From Coriobacteriales bacterium (GTDB lineage Bacteria > Actinomycetota > Coriobacteriia > Coriobacteriales > UBA8131), in assembly GCA_031288185.1 (NCBI GenBank), contig JAITRZ010000008.1, positions 1-56,099 of the forward strand: DNA of 56,099 bases. Reading direction: 5' to 3'. Positions 1-8,801 of the stretch are shown here, piece by piece; position 1 is the first letter of the stretch; every line of letters begins with the position of its first letter. The position numbers were made by a program, and so were the translations under genes. The notes under the pieces are model-generated. The model was not told the origin of the DNA and did not search any database. It saw only the letters and a list, made by a program, of their open reading frames with translations.

Positions 1-891
1 GCCTCCACCAGCTACACCATTAACCTCACGAGCCCTCAAGGCTATCCTACCGTACGCTACTTCAGCACCAGTGATGCCTCTGCAACCTGGAGCCTTGATG
101 CAGGTACTACCGGTGCTACGCTCTCAGGTTCAGGTGCCACCCGCGCTGTGTCCATCCCCCAAGGTGCTACCGGCACCGCCACCCTTACCTCAGATGCCTA
201 CACCATCACCTTTGATGTTCAAGCTAACCGTGCGCCCTCTCCAACCCTCAAGCGTGGTGATACCTTCTATGCTTCAGGCTTTGACTGGCACATCCTCTAC
301 AAGGCAAGTAACACTGATGCTCTCGTCATAGCAGAACACATCATTGATAACCAACAAATCAACGCCACTGCCACCAACTGGGACACCAACATCCGCTGGG
401 ATGGTAGCGCACTGAGGGCGGCCCTTAACAACAACACCTATGCCTACAGCTATGACAACCTCACAGACATCAAGGCAAAGATACTCGACACCACCCTCTA
501 CACAAGGATAGGCTTTAGTGACGCACGCACCGCTCCCTATAAGACAGGAGGTGCCTCTGACAGCGGCCACAACGGCTACTATGAACTCACCAACCAAAAA
601 CTATTCTTCTTAAGTGAGGAAGAGGTATTTCGCACGATAGCCTACGCCACAGTCACCACCGATGCCGCAAGCCTGGATCTTACCCAAAACCTCTATGGCC
701 CAAGCGTTGTCCTCTTTGCTGATGCCAACGCACGAAGAACCTCCGGGCCAGGCTCCTACTACTGGCTTCGCTCTCCGCGCGGCGGCGCTAGCTGGGCCAC
801 CCTGGTCTACGCCTCTTCGGGCTCGGCCAATTTCGACAACGTGAACTACACGCTCGGCGTCCGCCCCGCTTTTCGCATGAATCTGTCGTAG
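1..891 (+). CDS. Surface protein with DUF6273-like C-terminal domain (5' end missing)
   Basis: The frame is open from base 1, so the start lies outside the window; 296 residues are visible. The first ~75 residues are Thr/Ser/Gly-rich with a bacterial Ig-like (Big) look. The rest resembles DUF6273, a C-type-lectin-like fold known from secreted coriobacterial and clostridial proteins. The hallmark is the tail: YYWLRSPRG, a variable stretch, then GVRPAF and the final MNLS. The protein is probably extracellular, but anchor and signal lie outside the window. The last ~130 bases are much more GC-rich than the rest of the gene and rich in NNC codons, as discussed under findings. Domain recognition is from motif memory; ligand and role are unknown. 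Confidence 0.7.
   Translation, partial: ASTSYTINLTSPQGYPTVRYFSTSDASATWSLDAGTTGATLSGSGATRAVSIPQGATGTATLTSDAYTITFDVQANRAPSPTLKRGDTFYASGFDWHILYKASNTDALVIAEHIIDNQQINATATNWDTNIRWDGSALRAALNNNTYAYSYDNLTDIKAKILDTTLYTRIGFSDARTAPYKTGGASDSGHNGYYELTNQKLFFLSEEEVFRTIAYATVTTDAASLDLTQNLYGPSVVLFADANARRTSGPGSYYWLRSPRGGASWATLVYASSGSANFDNVNYTLGVRPAFRMNLS
766..891 (+). other. Candidate diversity-generating retroelement variable region
   Basis: This is the 3' end of the DUF6273-like gene. Codons between WLRSP and GVRPAF are mostly of the form NNC or NNS (ggc, agc, gcc, acc, tac, ttc, gac, aac, ctc). That is the pattern expected if AAC codons of a template were mutagenised at adenines. The flanking residues (WLRSP, VRPAF) look fixed. 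An inverted repeat (arms 938-944 and 966-972) lies shortly downstream. No reverse transcriptase or template copy is in the window, so the assignment is inference only. Confidence 0.3.
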
Positions 892-989
892 AGGAGACGC
901 AAAAAGACAAATTTTGACGTGCGGCGTGGCCCGTATCAGGGCACAATAAAACCTGCTCGAAATCCGTGCCCTTGTGCACTTAAAGGGCT

Positions 990-1024
990 TACGCTATTAT
1001 GTTTTTAGTAAACAAAATAGCGTA
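990..1024. promoter_or_regulatory. Inverted repeat upstream of the membrane protein gene
   Basis: Perfect 8-bp arms (tacgctat at 990-997, atagcgta at 1017-1024) are separated by a 19-base AT-rich spacer, just before the start at 1038. It may be an operator or hairpin. The rest of the 892-1037 gap holds only the weaker inverted repeat at 938-972. Confidence 0.3.
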
Positions 1025-1037
1025 GACAGGATGCCAC

Positions 1038-1832
1038 ATGCAGATAAAACGAACCCGGGCAGGTCTTTGTGTATTTTTCCGCATGCTTTTTTTACTGGTT
1101 TTAGTGTTGATGTTGTTTTTCGGCCGTTGGGCCTGGGCGGCACCCGCCGCTGGAGCGGTGGAATCAGAGATAGTACCGTTTGACCTATTGCTGTTTGTGA
1201 CGGCCGTAATGGGGCTGTGTCTTCTTTGCTTGGTGATAGTTACCCTGGTGACCCAGCGCCGCTTTCGTCGGCAAAAACGGTTGCTGTGTCAAAATTATCG
1301 CTGCCCTAACAATCTGCTGGCCAAGATGGATGACCATGCCAGTTTTGACTACCGCGATTTTGAGACACCCTGGGAATTTTTACAGCGGCCAGCGGCAGAT
1401 AGCTCAGATGCCCAGGCTAACACACCTGCACCTGTTGGCGCGGCGATCCCTGCCAACAAACAAACATCCCATCAAGCTGCTTTCTCCATTGCGGCTTCGC
1501 AGGGCTTGAGCAAGCGCGTGGCACCTGCCATCCCGCCTATCAATCGCTTGGTGTCAGACTCTCTGCCGCGCCCCGATGTTGATACCACCGCTGACTTTGC
1601 CCTGGAGATGATAAGGCAGGTTATCGAGCGCCATCAGACTGTGGCAGACCAGAGAAGGGGCGAACCGCAACATGCGCCCTGTGCCCAGCCGTTGACACAG
1701 ACTGTCAGCCAAACTAGGTCGGTTGTTCAACTCTTTGCGCCGCAGCCCAGCCCTCATGTGGCCACCGCGCTTGAGCAACAGGGACAGTCAGGGCCATTGG
1801 CGGCCCCCTTGCGTCAGCGCAAGATAAGCTGA
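1038..1832 (+). CDS. Two-TM membrane protein, function unknown
   Basis: The protein has 264 residues. Two hydrophobic segments are visible, at about residues 11-35 (possibly a signal anchor) and 47-72, followed by a basic RRFRRQKR stretch and a long hydrophilic, Pro/Ala/Gln-rich tail (to 264) that should be cytoplasmic by the positive-inside rule. No catalytic motif is recognised. The ATG at 1038 has only a weak ribosome site (aggatg). It is the only gene between the surface protein and the convergent gltX. Confidence 0.55.
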   Translation: MQIKRTRAGLCVFFRMLFLLVLVLMLFFGRWAWAAPAAGAVESEIVPFDLLLFVTAVMGLCLLCLVIVTLVTQRRFRRQKRLLCQNYRCPNNLLAKMDDHASFDYRDFETPWEFLQRPAADSSDAQANTPAPVGAAIPANKQTSHQAAFSIAASQGLSKRVAPAIPPINRLVSDSLPRPDVDTTADFALEMIRQVIERHQTVADQRRGEPQHAPCAQPLTQTVSQTRSVVQLFAPQPSPHVATALEQQGQSGPLAAPLRQRKIS

Positions 1833-1862
1833 AACGAGTGCGCTGAAAACGCGCAGGAGGCG

Positions 1863-1952
1863 CGCGAAAGTCGCACCCGATGCCAGATGCCACTCGCGCG
1901 TCTAACCGCTGACAATGCGCAGAGGTCATCCCTTATCGCGAAAGTCGCACCC
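1863..1952. repeat. 16-bp direct repeat in the gap before gltX
   Basis: The same 16 bases, cgcgaaagtcgcaccc, occur at 1863-1878 and 1937-1952 (period 74) between two convergent genes. The remainder of 1833-1994 shows nothing else. Confidence 0.7.
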
Positions 1953-1994
1953 CTTCCTACCGCTCTCCGGCTAGGTTTCCAGCTACCTGCAAAC

Positions 1995-3593
1995 TCAACC
2001 GGCCAAATCCCCAGCTGCGCGCAAACGCTCAAGCGTAGGGGAGCGGCCAATCAGGACAAGCGACTCAAAGAGTGGTGGGGAGACCATATTGCCGCAGACC
2101 GCGACGCGCAGAGCCTGAAAGAGCCGCCGAGGCTTGACATCCAATGTGGTGGACAGCGCGCGTAGTGCCTCTTCAAGAGACGCATGCTGCCAGGACAGCG
2201 ATGTGGGCGTAAGCAGCTGTTCTGCAGCGGCCAGCAAGGCTTTGGTGCCAACAGGGCGCAAACACTTCTCTACCGATGCTTCATCAAAGGGCACTGTGCC
2301 AGCGCAAAACAGATAGGCCGTTTTGGCGTTGGCTTCAGCCAGCAGTTGGATACGCTCGCTAATAAGGGGATAAACGGCATGGTACCAATGGGTATGCGCC
2401 TCAATGTCAGCACAGATAGCGTCTTGTATGGTTGTTGGGCTGGCCGTGAGTGGGGGGCGGCCATCAAACAGGCCCTTTTGCACACGTTCAGCGTCCTGAG
2501 AGATGATTATCTGGGCCTGTTTGGCACTGAGATGTCCACGCCACATCCCATCAAACAGCAGGTAGGGCTGCCAGGCGGCCAGGAAATCAGCCGCTCCTAA
2601 CTTTTTGAGGTAAGCCTGGTTCATCCATAGCAGTTTTTGGGGGTCAAAAACGGCTGGGTTTTTGGATATACGGGCCAGTGAGAAGTGTTGGGTAAGGGTG
2701 GCGGCATCAAACAGGGTAGTATGGTCATCCAATGACCAACCCAATAGGGCCAGATAGTTGAGAAGAGCCGCCGGTAATACGCCCAGGTGGCGGTAACTTT
2801 GCACGGCGGTGGCTCCCTGGCGCTTGGACAGACGGCGGCCGTCGCTTCCCAGGATCATCGACAGATGCGCAAAGCGTGGTGGCGTATAACCCAATGCCTC
2901 ATACAGCAACAGCTGTTTGGGAGTGTTGCTGAGGTGATCATCGCCGCGAATCACATGGCTGATACGCATCAGGGCATCATCAACGCAGGCCACAAAGTTG
3001 TAGGTAGGACTGCCGTCTGAGCGTACCAGTATGAAGTCATCCAACTGTTCAGTGGACACTTCGACAACGCCAAACACCGCATCCTCAAAACTCAGCGTGC
3101 GCGGCATCAGTGGCAATTTCAGGCGCCAGGTGTGCGCCTCACCCCCAGCCAGGCGCTCGCGGGCCTGTTGGGCAGGAATCTGACGGCAGCGACGGTCATA
3201 CCCAGCGGGTCGGTGGGCGGTCAGTGCCTCCCTGCGCTGCATCTCCCGTTGTTCCGGCGTACAAAAACAGGGATAGACCGCCTCTTGCTGCTTCAGACGC
3301 TCCAGTTCCCGCCGATAGATGTCCTGACGCTGTGACTGCATATACGGACCAAAGTCGCCGCCAACTTCCGGACCTTCATCCCAGTTGAGGCCCAGCCAGC
3401 GCAAGGCATCGAGAATCTGCTGCGTGTGAGCGGCCTGCGAGCGCTCCGGATCGGTGTCCTCAATGCGCAGGATCAGGCTTCCGGCATGCGCGCGGGCAAA
3501 CGCCCAGTTATAAAGGGCGGTACGAGCGCCGCCAATGTGCAGATTTCCGGTGGGCGAGGGCGCAAATCGCACCCGAACCGGTTGGTCAGACAT
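1995..3593 (-). CDS. gltX: Glutamate--tRNA ligase
   Basis: Class I aminoacyl-tRNA synthetase that charges tRNA-Glu with glutamate. The nucleotide-binding motif FAPSPTGNLHIGG lies near the N-terminus and the KMSKS-loop equivalent RRLSKRQG near residue 257. Cysteines in the PCFCTPEQ segment and the following YDRRC fit the zinc-binding insert of the family. Length (532 residues) is slightly above the usual 470-500. I prefer the ATG at 3593, which begins SDQPVRVRFAPSP as homologues do. A GTG at 3602 is also in frame; neither has a strong ribosome site. The gene is alone on this strand, with a 300-bp gap upstream. Confidence 0.95.
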   Translation of the reverse strand: MSDQPVRVRFAPSPTGNLHIGGARTALYNWAFARAHAGSLILRIEDTDPERSQAAHTQQILDALRWLGLNWDEGPEVGGDFGPYMQSQRQDIYRRELERLKQQEAVYPCFCTPEQREMQRREALTAHRPAGYDRRCRQIPAQQARERLAGGEAHTWRLKLPLMPRTLSFEDAVFGVVEVSTEQLDDFILVRSDGSPTYNFVACVDDALMRISHVIRGDDHLSNTPKQLLLYEALGYTPPRFAHLSMILGSDGRRLSKRQGATAVQSYRHLGVLPAALLNYLALLGWSLDDHTTLFDAATLTQHFSLARISKNPAVFDPQKLLWMNQAYLKKLGAADFLAAWQPYLLFDGMWRGHLSAKQAQIIISQDAERVQKGLFDGRPPLTASPTTIQDAICADIEAHTHWYHAVYPLISERIQLLAEANAKTAYLFCAGTVPFDEASVEKCLRPVGTKALLAAAEQLLTPTSLSWQHASLEEALRALSTTLDVKPRRLFQALRVAVCGNMVSPPLFESLVLIGRSPTLERLRAAGDLAG

Positions 3594-3602
3594 ACTGCTC
3601 AC

Positions 3603-3902
3603 GCTTTCTGGATCAGGTTCGCGCGGGGTGTTAGCCCAAGCGAACAGGGCGTTTATGGCTTCCTGTCACCTGACAGTTTAACGCACCGGGCCGGCTCACG
3701 AGAGCAGAGAAAGCCCGCTTGGGCAGAGGGGCACTCAGGCAGACAAATGCCAGTATGGGTTAGGCGAATGAACAACAGGCAGATGCAAGTTGAGCGGTCA
3801 GGCAGAAAGGGCCGCGCAACGGAAGCGCCAACAGATTCAGGTTGAGCGGTCAAGGGGACACAAAGCCGCCCAGCTCTCAGGCAAAAGGGAACTGGGCAGC
3901 AC
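3603..3902. other. Gene-free stretch between gltX and the ATP-grasp gene
   Basis: No convincing gene is seen; the short open frames here lack ribosome sites and domain signal. The block contains a degenerate duplication around ttgagcggtca (near 3791 and 3843). It should hold the gltX promoter and the transcript end of the gene ending at 3903; no clear terminator hairpin was spotted. Confidence 0.4.
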
Positions 3903-5711
3903 TCAGGTCAACTCGCGCGGCCAGAGGGACGTCCTAACCGTACTCGCGCCAATGCCCAGGGAGCATTTCAAGGCCCTTGTTGCCTCACGGGATTTTGCGT
4001 CCTCACAGGCAAGGCCGCTAAGCATTACTCCCAGGCTGATACCGCCTTGAAAGCCCACAATCAGAGCGTGTTGGCCAGCGCGCACAAAGTTGCCGGCAAA
4101 CTGTCCGCCATAGCAGAACAGGCCGGTTAAGATGTTGTACTGAGACAGTGCTAACGGATCAAAGCGACCTGAGCGTAGTGCTGCCTGGGCAGTCTCCACG
4201 CTGCTAAACAACGGCCGGGCGCTGGCATCTTTGGGTACCGGCAGGGTGTTGAGGCTGGGAAACTGCCGGCAGTATTCCTGTACGATGTAGTTGTTGTGAC
4301 GGTGGGTATCAATCAGGCGGTCCCATTCATCGGCAGCCACCGCCTTACCCGCAAATACCCCGACGGTGCCATAGCCATCAACCGGTTTGATTATCCAATC
4401 ATTCTTGTTGGCTTTCAATTTGCTCAAGTCGATAGCGTCTTCTGATAGCCAGGTTGTATAGGGCACGGTGCGACGAACAAATTGTCGCTCGGTGGCGCTG
4501 AGGAAGACGGAGGTCTGGGGCAGGTGCAGCACGGTAAATATCGCTTTTGAGTGGGCGACCTGGCTGCGAAAACCGCCGATCATACACACCGCACCCTCGG
4601 CCACTGCCGCTACCAGAGCGGCTGCTCCATTAAGGTTCTGGGCGTTTGCGGCAGCCGTTTTGTCCACGCACGGGGACGCATGAAAGGAGGCGATCCGTCC
4701 GCTATCCCCACCGCTTCTTGTGGACGCAACCCCCCTATCGGGCGTAGCACTTGGATCAGATGCAACCCTTATATTGGACGCAAGGCTTGTGTCGGGCACA
4801 ATCCCCACATCGGGCGTAGCGCTTAAGCCGGGCAGGTTCAACAGGGCCGTCAGCACCTGATGGGGCAGCTGTTCTAACTCCGCGACGATTTCTGCAGTGA
4901 CTGCTCGCCGATAGACGGCATCAACCGGTTGCGGTCGCCCGTTGCTCGCGCCTGTGCCCCCGCTATCCTCGGCAAAAAGCCGTCCGTCTTGGTAATGGAG
5001 GCTCGCCATGTCCGCCACCAGGCAACGGATGCCGCAGCGGGTAAAACGACGTTGAAATTCCAGATGCTCATGCAGGGTAGCGCTTTGCCGGTAATCTACG
5101 ATGGCAACGGTAGGATTTGTCCGAGCTCCTGCGCTATGCTGGTAGAGGTTTAAGAAGCACTGCACCCAGTTGTCAAAGAGTTCCTGACCAGCCAGCGCAT
5201 GACGCTCGCTGAAACGTTGAAACGTCCGGCTTGTTGCGAGAGCATTGACAATTTCTCTATCCTCGTTCATAGCGCTGGAACCGTCAGTATTAAATTCGCA
5301 GAATTTGAAATTACCACTATGTTCATCAAAAAAGAGATCCAGGCGAGCCATCGGGATAGCACAATCATAACCGGTGGGCAGGCAGATAAGGCGCTCCAGC
5401 AGGTGCGAAAAGCCAAACAGCTGCCGGTAGGCGGGATCCTGCACATAGCGCGTTGTAATCTTATCCAGGATGGTGTAGGTGGTCGCTGCAATAGAGGCAT
5501 AGTACGCCAGCGTTGACCTATCATAGATTTTGGGCAAAAAACCCATACCTACCACCCGGTCATGGTACAGGGCGCTGGAAGCATTCAGATAGCTCTGGGC
5601 GGCAAGTCGGCCGTCTATATCACCCCCCAGAGAAAGAAAGTTTTCGCGGTACGCCGCTTCCAGGGCCACCATCTGAGACTTCTCGCGGTACGCCGCTTCC
5701 AGGGCCGTCAT
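3903..5711 (-). CDS. Glutathionylspermidine-synthase-like ATP-grasp ligase
   Basis: The central part (FKFCEFNTDGSSAMNEDRE) and the C-terminal WIIKPVDGYGTVGVF stretch resemble the pre-ATP-grasp and ATP-grasp parts of glutathionylspermidine-synthase-type ligases, which join a carboxyl to an amine using ATP. There is no amidase (CHAP) half. It follows gshA on the same strand, so a role in extending gamma-glutamylcysteine (glutathione or another thiol) is likely by context; the true substrate is unknown. The frame continues upstream into gshA, but homology-like sequence starts after a tandem repeat. ATGs at 5711 and 5672 each follow a gagaag ribosome site; 5711 gives 602 residues. A repeat-rich insertion coded at about 4680-4830 (PDVGIVPDTS-like) interrupts the domain. 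Family placement is moderate. Confidence 0.75.
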   Translation of the reverse strand: MTALEAAYREKSQMVALEAAYRENFLSLGGDIDGRLAAQSYLNASSALYHDRVVGMGFLPKIYDRSTLAYYASIAATTYTILDKITTRYVQDPAYRQLFGFSHLLERLICLPTGYDCAIPMARLDLFFDEHSGNFKFCEFNTDGSSAMNEDREIVNALATSRTFQRFSERHALAGQELFDNWVQCFLNLYQHSAGARTNPTVAIVDYRQSATLHEHLEFQRRFTRCGIRCLVADMASLHYQDGRLFAEDSGGTGASNGRPQPVDAVYRRAVTAEIVAELEQLPHQVLTALLNLPGLSATPDVGIVPDTSLASNIRVASDPSATPDRGVASTRSGGDSGRIASFHASPCVDKTAAANAQNLNGAAALVAAVAEGAVCMIGGFRSQVAHSKAIFTVLHLPQTSVFLSATERQFVRRTVPYTTWLSEDAIDLSKLKANKNDWIIKPVDGYGTVGVFAGKAVAADEWDRLIDTHRHNNYIVQEYCRQFPSLNTLPVPKDASARPLFSSVETAQAALRSGRFDPLALSQYNILTGLFCYGGQFAGNFVRAGQHALIVGFQGGISLGVMLSGLACEDAKSREATRALKCSLGIGASTVRTSLWPRELT

Positions 5712-5782
5712 CTGAGACTTCTCGCAGTATGCCAGCACCAGAGACTTTTCGCGGTACGCCGCTTCCGGGCCATCATATGAGG
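5641..5782 (-). repeat. 39-bp tandem repeat at the gshA / ATP-grasp junction
   Basis: Copies lie at 5641-5679, 5680-5718, a shortened 5719-5745, and 5746-5782. Each encodes an ALEAAYREKSQM-like peptide in the downstream frame. Two copies contain a ribosome-site-like gagaag six bases before an ATG. The last copy spans the gshA stop at 5773-5775. Confidence 0.9.
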
Positions 5783-7107
5783 TGCAGCAAGGTCTGGCGG
5801 CTGGTAATGAGGTCAGCCAGAGGGCGCAGATAGTGCCGTTCGTTGGCTGAAAGACCGTCCTGGGCCCAGCGGAGCAGTTCATCCAGCCACTGCGAGGCTG
5901 GCCTCCGGTACACAAGGGCCTGATAGCCATGCATGCGCAACGCTGTTTTGGCAAAGGCAACCTGCGCACTGTCCATGAATTCAAAGCGCTTCTCATAATA
6001 GGAAAGGGCTGCAGGGTTATAAAAGACCCCCTTGATCAACGCGACTAGAGCCAGCGTGTAGGTGAGCGGCATGGCATCAGCCTGGCGTATCTCAACGTAG
6101 GATTTGAGGCGCGTATCGTAAAAAAACATCGACAGGATATGCAAAATGGCCGCCTCGCTCAGGTCTGCGTCAGGGAGCAGGTTGGCAAAACTGCAAAACC
6201 CTCGGTAGGCAGGTTCCTCGTTGGACAGCGCAGGAGTAAAAATGGCCGGGGCTCGCAGCAGGTCTGCGGCATAACGCGCAAAACCAAAATCCTCATCAAA
6301 AGTTCCCGGTGCCACCAGGCTGCGCTCTGGGTCGGTGTCGTCCCAACAAACCATGCGCGCCATACGGGCCGGCATCGCCTGCGCCTTGTCAGGGGATAGG
6401 GGATGGTGAGCGTGGCCCTTTGCCACCTGCCCCACCGCCTGACCCTCAAACACCGGCGTATTATCCGTCACAAAGGCCAAAAGGGGCCCCAGGGCCGTGG
6501 CAACGCGCATCTTTAATACGGCATCGGCCTCACTAAAATAGTCCACAGAAATCTGGGTTGAAGCTGTGGCTCGCATCATACAGATGCCGTGATTACCGGT
6601 TTGGGCAAAGTGCTTGTCCATAAAAAAGTAGCGCTGCTTGGGTAAAAGCGTCAGGTCGCGCGCCCGGGCGCTGGGGTGATAGCCAAAGGTCGCAATCTCC
6701 AGCCCCAGGGGCTCCAGCACCGCGTCCAATTCATCACGAAACCGCCGGTAGTATTCCTCCAGTTCTGCAATCTGGCGCAGCGGTCCCACGCTTACCTCCA
6801 GCTGGCTGCCGGGTTCCAACGTAATGACGGTTTTGTCTCGCGCCAGGCCAAACAGATGCACCTTTGCGTCAGTGCCCACTTCCTGTATCTGTTGCGTATA
6901 GTATGGTGCCAACGCGCGTAAAACCTGCTCCACCCCTGGCTGTCCCTCAGTTGCTGATGCATAGGGCACAGCCGCGTGCTCGCCCTTTGTTACCACAAAA
7001 TGTTCCAGCTCAAAACCCAGGCTGTCAGTGGGCTGCGCGCGCGCCGCCGCATCCAAGTAGGAAGCAATGCTGTGGGCGGCCTTGCTTTGTTCCCATAAAA
7101 GTTCCAT
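5773..7107 (-). CDS. gshA: Glutamate--cysteine ligase (GCS2-type)
   Basis: Predicted to make gamma-glutamylcysteine from glutamate, cysteine and ATP. At 444 residues it fits the plant/actinobacterial GCS2 family (GshA/EgtA-like). Features seen: GFELEHFV near the N-terminus (metal/glutamate site), LEPGSQLEVS, and MMRATASTQISVDY in mid-protein. The start ATG at 7107 lies seven bases after a TACAAT box, with no ribosome site between, which suggests a leaderless message. The ATP-grasp gene follows immediately, its coding overlapping or abutting the stop. No canonical gshB is seen in the window. EgtA of ergothioneine synthesis is an alternative name, but no egtB/D neighbours are present. Confidence 0.88.
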   Translation of the reverse strand: MELLWEQSKAAHSIASYLDAAARAQPTDSLGFELEHFVVTKGEHAAVPYASATEGQPGVEQVLRALAPYYTQQIQEVGTDAKVHLFGLARDKTVITLEPGSQLEVSVGPLRQIAELEEYYRRFRDELDAVLEPLGLEIATFGYHPSARARDLTLLPKQRYFFMDKHFAQTGNHGICMMRATASTQISVDYFSEADAVLKMRVATALGPLLAFVTDNTPVFEGQAVGQVAKGHAHHPLSPDKAQAMPARMARMVCWDDTDPERSLVAPGTFDEDFGFARYAADLLRAPAIFTPALSNEEPAYRGFCSFANLLPDADLSEAAILHILSMFFYDTRLKSYVEIRQADAMPLTYTLALVALIKGVFYNPAALSYYEKRFEFMDSAQVAFAKTALRMHGYQALVYRRPASQWLDELLRWAQDGLSANERHYLRPLADLITSRQTLLHLI

Positions 7108-7114
7108 GTATGCT

Positions 7115-7120
7115 ATTGTA
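7115..7120 (-). promoter_or_regulatory. -10 box of gshA
   Basis: TACAAT on the minus strand, seven bases before the gshA ATG. No convincing -35 box at 16-18 bp spacing. The position implies transcription starting at or next to the start codon. Confidence 0.45.
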
Positions 7121-7182
7121 GCGCATTGTGCGCTACCAGCTTGTCACTTTTGGATATAGGCTTTCTAGGCATTATGGTTTTC

Positions 7183-7236
7183 CGAACTGTGCCGGTTTCC
7201 CAAACTGTGTCGGTTTTTCGAACGGTGTTTTGGTGG
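7183..7236. repeat. 18-bp tandem repeat upstream of metK
   Basis: Three adjacent imperfect copies (7183-7200, 7201-7218, 7219-7236) share the core aactgtgYcggttt; the third is the most degenerate. It sits in the divergent gshA-metK promoter region, 30 bases before the metK ribosome site. No SAM riboswitch is seen. Confidence 0.7.
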
Positions 7237-7269
7237 TGCTAGACTGCAAAACAATAGAAAGGCAGGACA

Positions 7270-8574
7270 ATGCCCCCTTCTCCTCAACAGAGCTCCCACG
7301 CTGCTTCAGCCGGCTCTTCAACATTGGCCAACTCCCCTGTTTTTACCTCTGAAAGCGTTACCGAAGGCCATCCGGATAAGGTCTGTGACCAGATATCTGA
7401 TGCTATTTTAGATGAAATCCTTACGCAGGAACTGCACCTGGAGGCCAGCGGGTACACAACGCCAGATGGCCACAAAACCAGGGCCAGCGACGCACGGGTG
7501 GCCTGTGAGACAATGGTCACAGAGGGACAGGTGTTTCTGGCTGGCGAAATTCGCACGGCGGCCTACGTGGACATCGATAAGCTGGTGCGCACTGTTGTGC
7601 GTGACATTGGTTATCATGATCCGGATTCTGGCTTTCACTACAAATCTATTGGCATTACCAATTCCATCCATGAGCAAAGTCATGACATCGCCCGTGGGGT
7701 GGATGCCTCCTATGAACACCAGCATGGCGTTGCTATTGCCGACCCCTTTGAAATGATCGGAGCTGGCGACCAAGGCATGGTTTTTGGTTTTGCCTGCACG
7801 GAGACGGACACCCTGATGCCCATGCCCCTTTACCTGGCACAGCGTCTGGCCGAGCGCCTGGCCCTGGTGCGCAAAGAGGGTATTTTGGAATACCTGCGTC
7901 CTGATGGCAAGACCCAGGTTAGCGTGCGGTATCAGGACGGACGGCCGCAAAACATCACCACGGTGCTGATCTCTAGCCAGCATCAGGATCTTCCCTTCAT
8001 TGAGAGTGAGCTGCCGGCGGCGCTGACCAAACACGTACTGCGTCCGGTTCTGGACAGCGTGGGCCTGGATTGGAAAGACGCTCAGATACATGTTAATCCG
8101 ACTGGCCGCTTTGTACTGGGCGGCCCAGCGGCGGACACGGGTTTAACGGGACGCAAAATAATTGTGGACAGCTACGGCGGTTATGCCCGCCACGGCGGCG
8201 GAGCCTTTTCTGGCAAGGACTGCACCAAGGTAGATCGCTCGGCGGCTTACGCAGCCCGCTGGGTGGCAAAAAACATTGTCGCCAGTGGCCTGGCGCTGCG
8301 TGCAGAGGTGCAGATAGCCTATGGCATTGGCATAGCTGAGCCGCTGTCGCTTTTAGTTGAATGCTTTAACACAAATACCGTTGCCCCTGAGCGTATCACC
8401 GCTGCTGTGCGCGCTGTGTTTGATCTGCGGCCGGCGGCCATCATCAGCGAGCTTAAATTGCTCCGTCCTATCTTTCGCCAAACTGCCACATATGGGCACT
8501 TCGGCCGCGCGTTGCCAGACTTCACCTGGGAACAAACGGATCGTACTGACGCGCTGCTGGCTGCAGTGCAGTGA
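7270..8574 (+). CDS. metK: S-adenosylmethionine synthetase
   Basis: Forms SAM from methionine and ATP; cytoplasmic homotetramer in the family. Conserved motifs: [16 protein letters not shown] near residue 30, [12 protein letters not shown] near 165, and the glycine-rich [15 protein letters not shown] near 300. At 434 residues it carries an extra ~20-residue Ser/Ala-rich N-terminus beyond the usual start. The ATG at 7270 follows a good ribosome site (aaaggcagg). Single gene, divergent from gshA. Confidence 0.97.
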   Translation: MPPSPQQSSHAASAGSSTLANSPVFTSESVTEGHPDKVCDQISDAILDEILTQELHLEASGYTTPDGHKTRASDARVACETMVTEGQVFLAGEIRTAAYVDIDKLVRTVVRDIGYHDPDSGFHYKSIGITNSIHEQSHDIARGVDASYEHQHGVAIADPFEMIGAGDQGMVFGFACTETDTLMPMPLYLAQRLAERLALVRKEGILEYLRPDGKTQVSVRYQDGRPQNITTVLISSQHQDLPFIESELPAALTKHVLRPVLDSVGLDWKDAQIHVNPTGRFVLGGPAADTGLTGRKIIVDSYGGYARHGGGAFSGKDCTKVDRSAAYAARWVAKNIVASGLALRAEVQIAYGIGIAEPLSLLVECFNTNTVAPERITAAVRAVFDLRPAAIISELKLLRPIFRQTATYGHFGRALPDFTWEQTDRTDALLAAVQ

Positions 8575-8660
8575 GCCATTTCTGCCTTCTCACGTCGCAC
8601 AATGAGCAGTTCTCGCCTCAGGAATCGCGCATGAGCCATTCCCGCCCTAACAGGCCATGC

Positions 8661-8666
8661 TATACT
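8661..8666 (+). promoter_or_regulatory. -10 box of tRNA-Thr
   Basis: TATACT, 17 bases before the tRNA 5' end. The same hexamer precedes the genes at 14945 and 39075, so it may be the local vegetative -10 form. No good -35 box is visible. Confidence 0.5.
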
Positions 8667-8683
8667 TTGCAACCAGGCAAGCG

Positions 8684-8759
8684 GCCAACGTAGCTCAGCT
8701 GGTAGAGCAGCGCACTCGTAATGCGCAGGCCAGGGGTTCGAGTCCCCTCGTTGGCTCCA
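8684..8759 (+). tRNA. tRNA-Thr (CGT anticodon)
   Basis: The full cloverleaf can be drawn: acceptor gccaacg/cgttggc, D arm gctc...gagc, anticodon stem gcgca/tgcgc with loop ctcgtaa (anticodon CGT), T arm gggg-ttcgagt-cccc. The CCA end is encoded. Reads ACG codons. The accessory patch begins directly downstream. Confidence 0.97.
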
Positions 8760-8768
8760 TATCTAAAC

Positions 8769-8794
8769 ACCGTCATTGATATGTCAATGGCGGT
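8769..8794 (+). terminator. Hairpin after tRNA-Thr
   Basis: An 11-bp stem with one mismatch (accgtcattga / tcaatggcggt) and a 4-base loop, ten bases after the tRNA. No T-run follows, so it is a processing or weak termination hairpin. Confidence 0.45.
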
Positions 8795-8801
8795 GAGATA
8801 A

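Noticed and set aside
3790-4050. Open frame overlapping the ATP-grasp gene 3' end
   Set aside because: Overlaps a better-supported gene on the other strand and has no homology-like features.
7108-7269. SAM riboswitch before metK
   Set aside because: No SAM-I/II/III core; only an 18-bp tandem repeat is seen.
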